Source: Brooklawnia sp050943675 | GTDB taxonomy: Bacteria; Actinomycetota; Actinomycetes; Propionibacteriales; Propionibacteriaceae | DNA length: 15,566 nucleotides | Assembly: GCA_050943675.1 (NCBI GenBank) | Contig: JBMNPP010000038.1 | Location: 1-15,566 of the forward strand | Direction: 5' to 3' | Shown: piece after piece, positions 14,250 through 15,566 of the stretch | Numbering within the stretch: the stretch's first letter is position 1 | Layout of the letters: each line of letters starts with the position of its first letter | Position numbers and translations under genes: made by a program | The notes under the pieces: generated by a model | Databases searched by the model: none | The model's input: the letters and a program-made list of their open reading frames with translations, nothing else | Told to the model about the DNA's origin: nothing

Positions 14250-15566
14250 TGCAGCCCCCTTCCAGCGCCCGCGGGCTCGATCTCGGCACGAATATCTTCA
14301 CCGACATGGACTTCCTCGACCACGTCCGGCGAGTCATCGTCGGGTGCGACCTCGGGGGCGGCCAGGCCCTCGGCCTCGGCCTGCCGGTCGACCTCGGCAC
14401 CGAGCGAGGTGAGGATGTCCAGCACCAGGCCGATGACGATCAGGTACACCCCGGTATCGAAGAACAGCGCGGTGGCGACATGTACCTCGTTGAAGATCGG
14501 TAGCACCAGGTCGAAGACCGTGGTTTGCAGGATCGTCCCGCCGAAGGCGACCGGCACCAGCGCTGCCGTGGTGGCCAGGATCATGCCGATGCCCAGCAGG
14601 GTACCGGGACGGATGCGAGTGGCCAGCACCAGTTCGTAGCGGCCACCGGCCAGGTAGCGGATCACCAGTGCGATACCGGCCAGCATGCCGCCAGCGAAAC
14701 CACCACCGGGGTTGTTGTGCCCGGAAAACAGCAGGAACAGCGAGAACAGCACCAACGGGTGGAAGACCATCCGGGCGCCGATTTCGAAGATCAGCGAACG
14801 CCGGATCGGACTGAGGGTGGCCACACCGGGCAACCACACCCTGCCACGTCCCTGCGAACTCAGCGGCTGGGCACGCTCGGCCGGCCGGCTGCGGGCGAGC
14901 AACTGTTCGGCCTCGGCCCGCTTGTCCCGTTGGCGCGCCGCCCAGACACCCTTGCTGGCAATTGCGGACTGGAAGGCACGCTGCATGTCGCCCCGCTGGA
15001 AGCGGTCGCGGATGAAGATCAGCGATGCCACACCGGTGGCAGCCGAAAGGACGACCGAGATCTCGCCCAGGGTGTCCCAGGCGCGGGTATCGACCAGGGT
15101 CACGTTGACGATGTTGCGGCCGTAACCGAACAGCAGCACCTCATCGGGGTAGTCGATCGTCACCGGCGCGTGAACCCGTGCCGAGGCCGCCGCCCAGCCG
15201 AGCATGGCCACGGCCACACCCACTACGACACCGACCAGCACCCGATAGACCCGCGACGACATGTAGGGGCGGTTCGAGAAGAAAGGTGGCAGCCGCCGCA
15301 GGACCAGCACGAAGACCACCAGCGTCACGGTTTCGACCAGGGCCTGGGTCAGGGCCAGGTCGGGGGCGCCCTGCAGGGCGAAAAGCAGTGCAGTGGCGAA
15401 GCCGATGAAGGCCATCAGCAGCACGGCCTTCATCCGCCGCCGCGAGCGGACGACCAGCACGGCAGCTACACAGGCGACCAATGCGACAGCGCCCTGCAGC
15501 GGAGTGTCCCACAGCCGCATCGGCCCCAGTTGCGGGACCTGGCCGACCAGCACCACCAGGCCTATC
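14246..15566 (-). CDS. mnhA: Mrp/Mnh antiporter subunit A C-terminal part fused to subunit B (partial)
   Basis: The reading frame is open through the right edge, so the large N-terminal channel domain of MnhA is missing. Numbering from codon 15554-15556: residues about 20-90 form the MnhA C-terminal membrane domain with GAPDLALTQALVETVTLVVFVL (63-84). Residues about 130-185 hold the MnhA signature GRNIVNVTLVDTRAWDTLGE (146-165). A basic, Arg/Ala/Gln-rich linker (about 186-249) joins this to an MnhB domain (about 250-385) with SGHNNPGGGFAGGMLAGIAL (278-297) and FDTGVYLIVIGL (366-377). An acidic tail (about 388-430) ends the protein. No stop or start interrupts the junction, so A and B form one polypeptide, as in other actinobacterial Mrp operons with A-B fusions. 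The stop overlaps the mnhC GTG. The operon promoter lies outside the window. Confidence 0.93.
   Translation of the reverse strand, partial: IGLVVLVGQVPQLGPMRLWDTPLQGAVALVACVAAVLVVRSRRRMKAVLLMAFIGFATALLFALQGAPDLALTQALVETVTLVVFVLVLRRLPPFFSNRPYMSSRVYRVLVGVVVGVAVAMLGWAAASARVHAPVTIDYPDEVLLFGYGRNIVNVTLVDTRAWDTLGEISVVLSAATGVASLIFIRDRFQRGDMQRAFQSAIASKGVWAARQRDKRAEAEQLLARSRPAERAQPLSSQGRGRVWLPGVATLSPIRRSLIFEIGARMVFHPLVLFSLFLLFSGHNNPGGGFAGGMLAGIALVIRYLAGGRYELVLATRIRPGTLLGIGMILATTAALVPVAFGGTILQTTVFDLVLPIFNEVHVATALFFDTGVYLIVIGLVLDILTSLGAEVDRQAEAEGLAAPEVAPDDDSPDVVEEVHVGEDIRAEIEPAGAGRGLQ

Noticed and set aside
1..15566. Mobile elements, CRISPR arrays, tRNA or rRNA genes
   Set aside because: No transposase or integrase motifs, spaced repeats or RNA-gene signatures were seen on either strand.

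Overview
The window comes from a high-GC Gram-positive bacterium of the phylum Actinomycetota. The evidence is GC-rich codon use, GTG and TTG starts, AGGAGG-type ribosome binding sites, and the actinobacterial cluster fhaA-fhaB-pstP-ftsW/rodA-pbpA-pknB next to crgA, a DUF881 gene and a trpG/pabA-type amidotransferase. A Propionibacteriaceae-like organism is my best guess. It is an inference from general flavour, not something proven here.

Layout. (1) 1-218, minus: the 5' end of a YidE/AspT-family membrane transporter that runs off the left edge. (2) 219-608: a divergent intergenic region with two strong dyads and a CsoR/CstR-like operator motif. (3) 609-992, plus: a thioredoxin. (4) 1169-8748, plus: a cell-division and cell-wall phosphorylation operon (fhaA, fhaB, pstP, ftsW/rodA, pbpA, pknB), translationally coupled except for a 79-nt gap before pknB. 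(5) 8767-9054, minus: crgA, converging on pknB. (6) 9159-10634, plus: a DUF881 membrane protein and a class I glutamine amidotransferase (pabA/trpG type), both probably leaderless. (7) 10639-15566, minus: an Mrp/Mnh multisubunit cation/proton antiporter operon in the order A/B fusion-C-D-E-F-G. Every junction overlaps, and the first gene is cut by the right edge.

How the genes fit together. PknB is a membrane Ser/Thr kinase with four extracellular PASTA repeats, PstP is the opposing phosphatase, and FhaA and FhaB are phosphothreonine-binding adaptors. FtsW/RodA (a SEDS glycosyltransferase) and PbpA (a class B transpeptidase) are the synthesis pair they control, and CrgA is a small divisome membrane protein. 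The Mrp antiporter handles sodium and pH homeostasis and is unrelated.

Most of the window is conserved core genome. I found no mobile element, CRISPR array, tRNA, rRNA or clearly new system. The best leads are the dyads and the CsoR-like box upstream of thioredoxin, the orientation of the crgA-DUF881-pabA block relative to the kinase operon, the leaderless starts, and the long acidic tails on several Mrp subunits.
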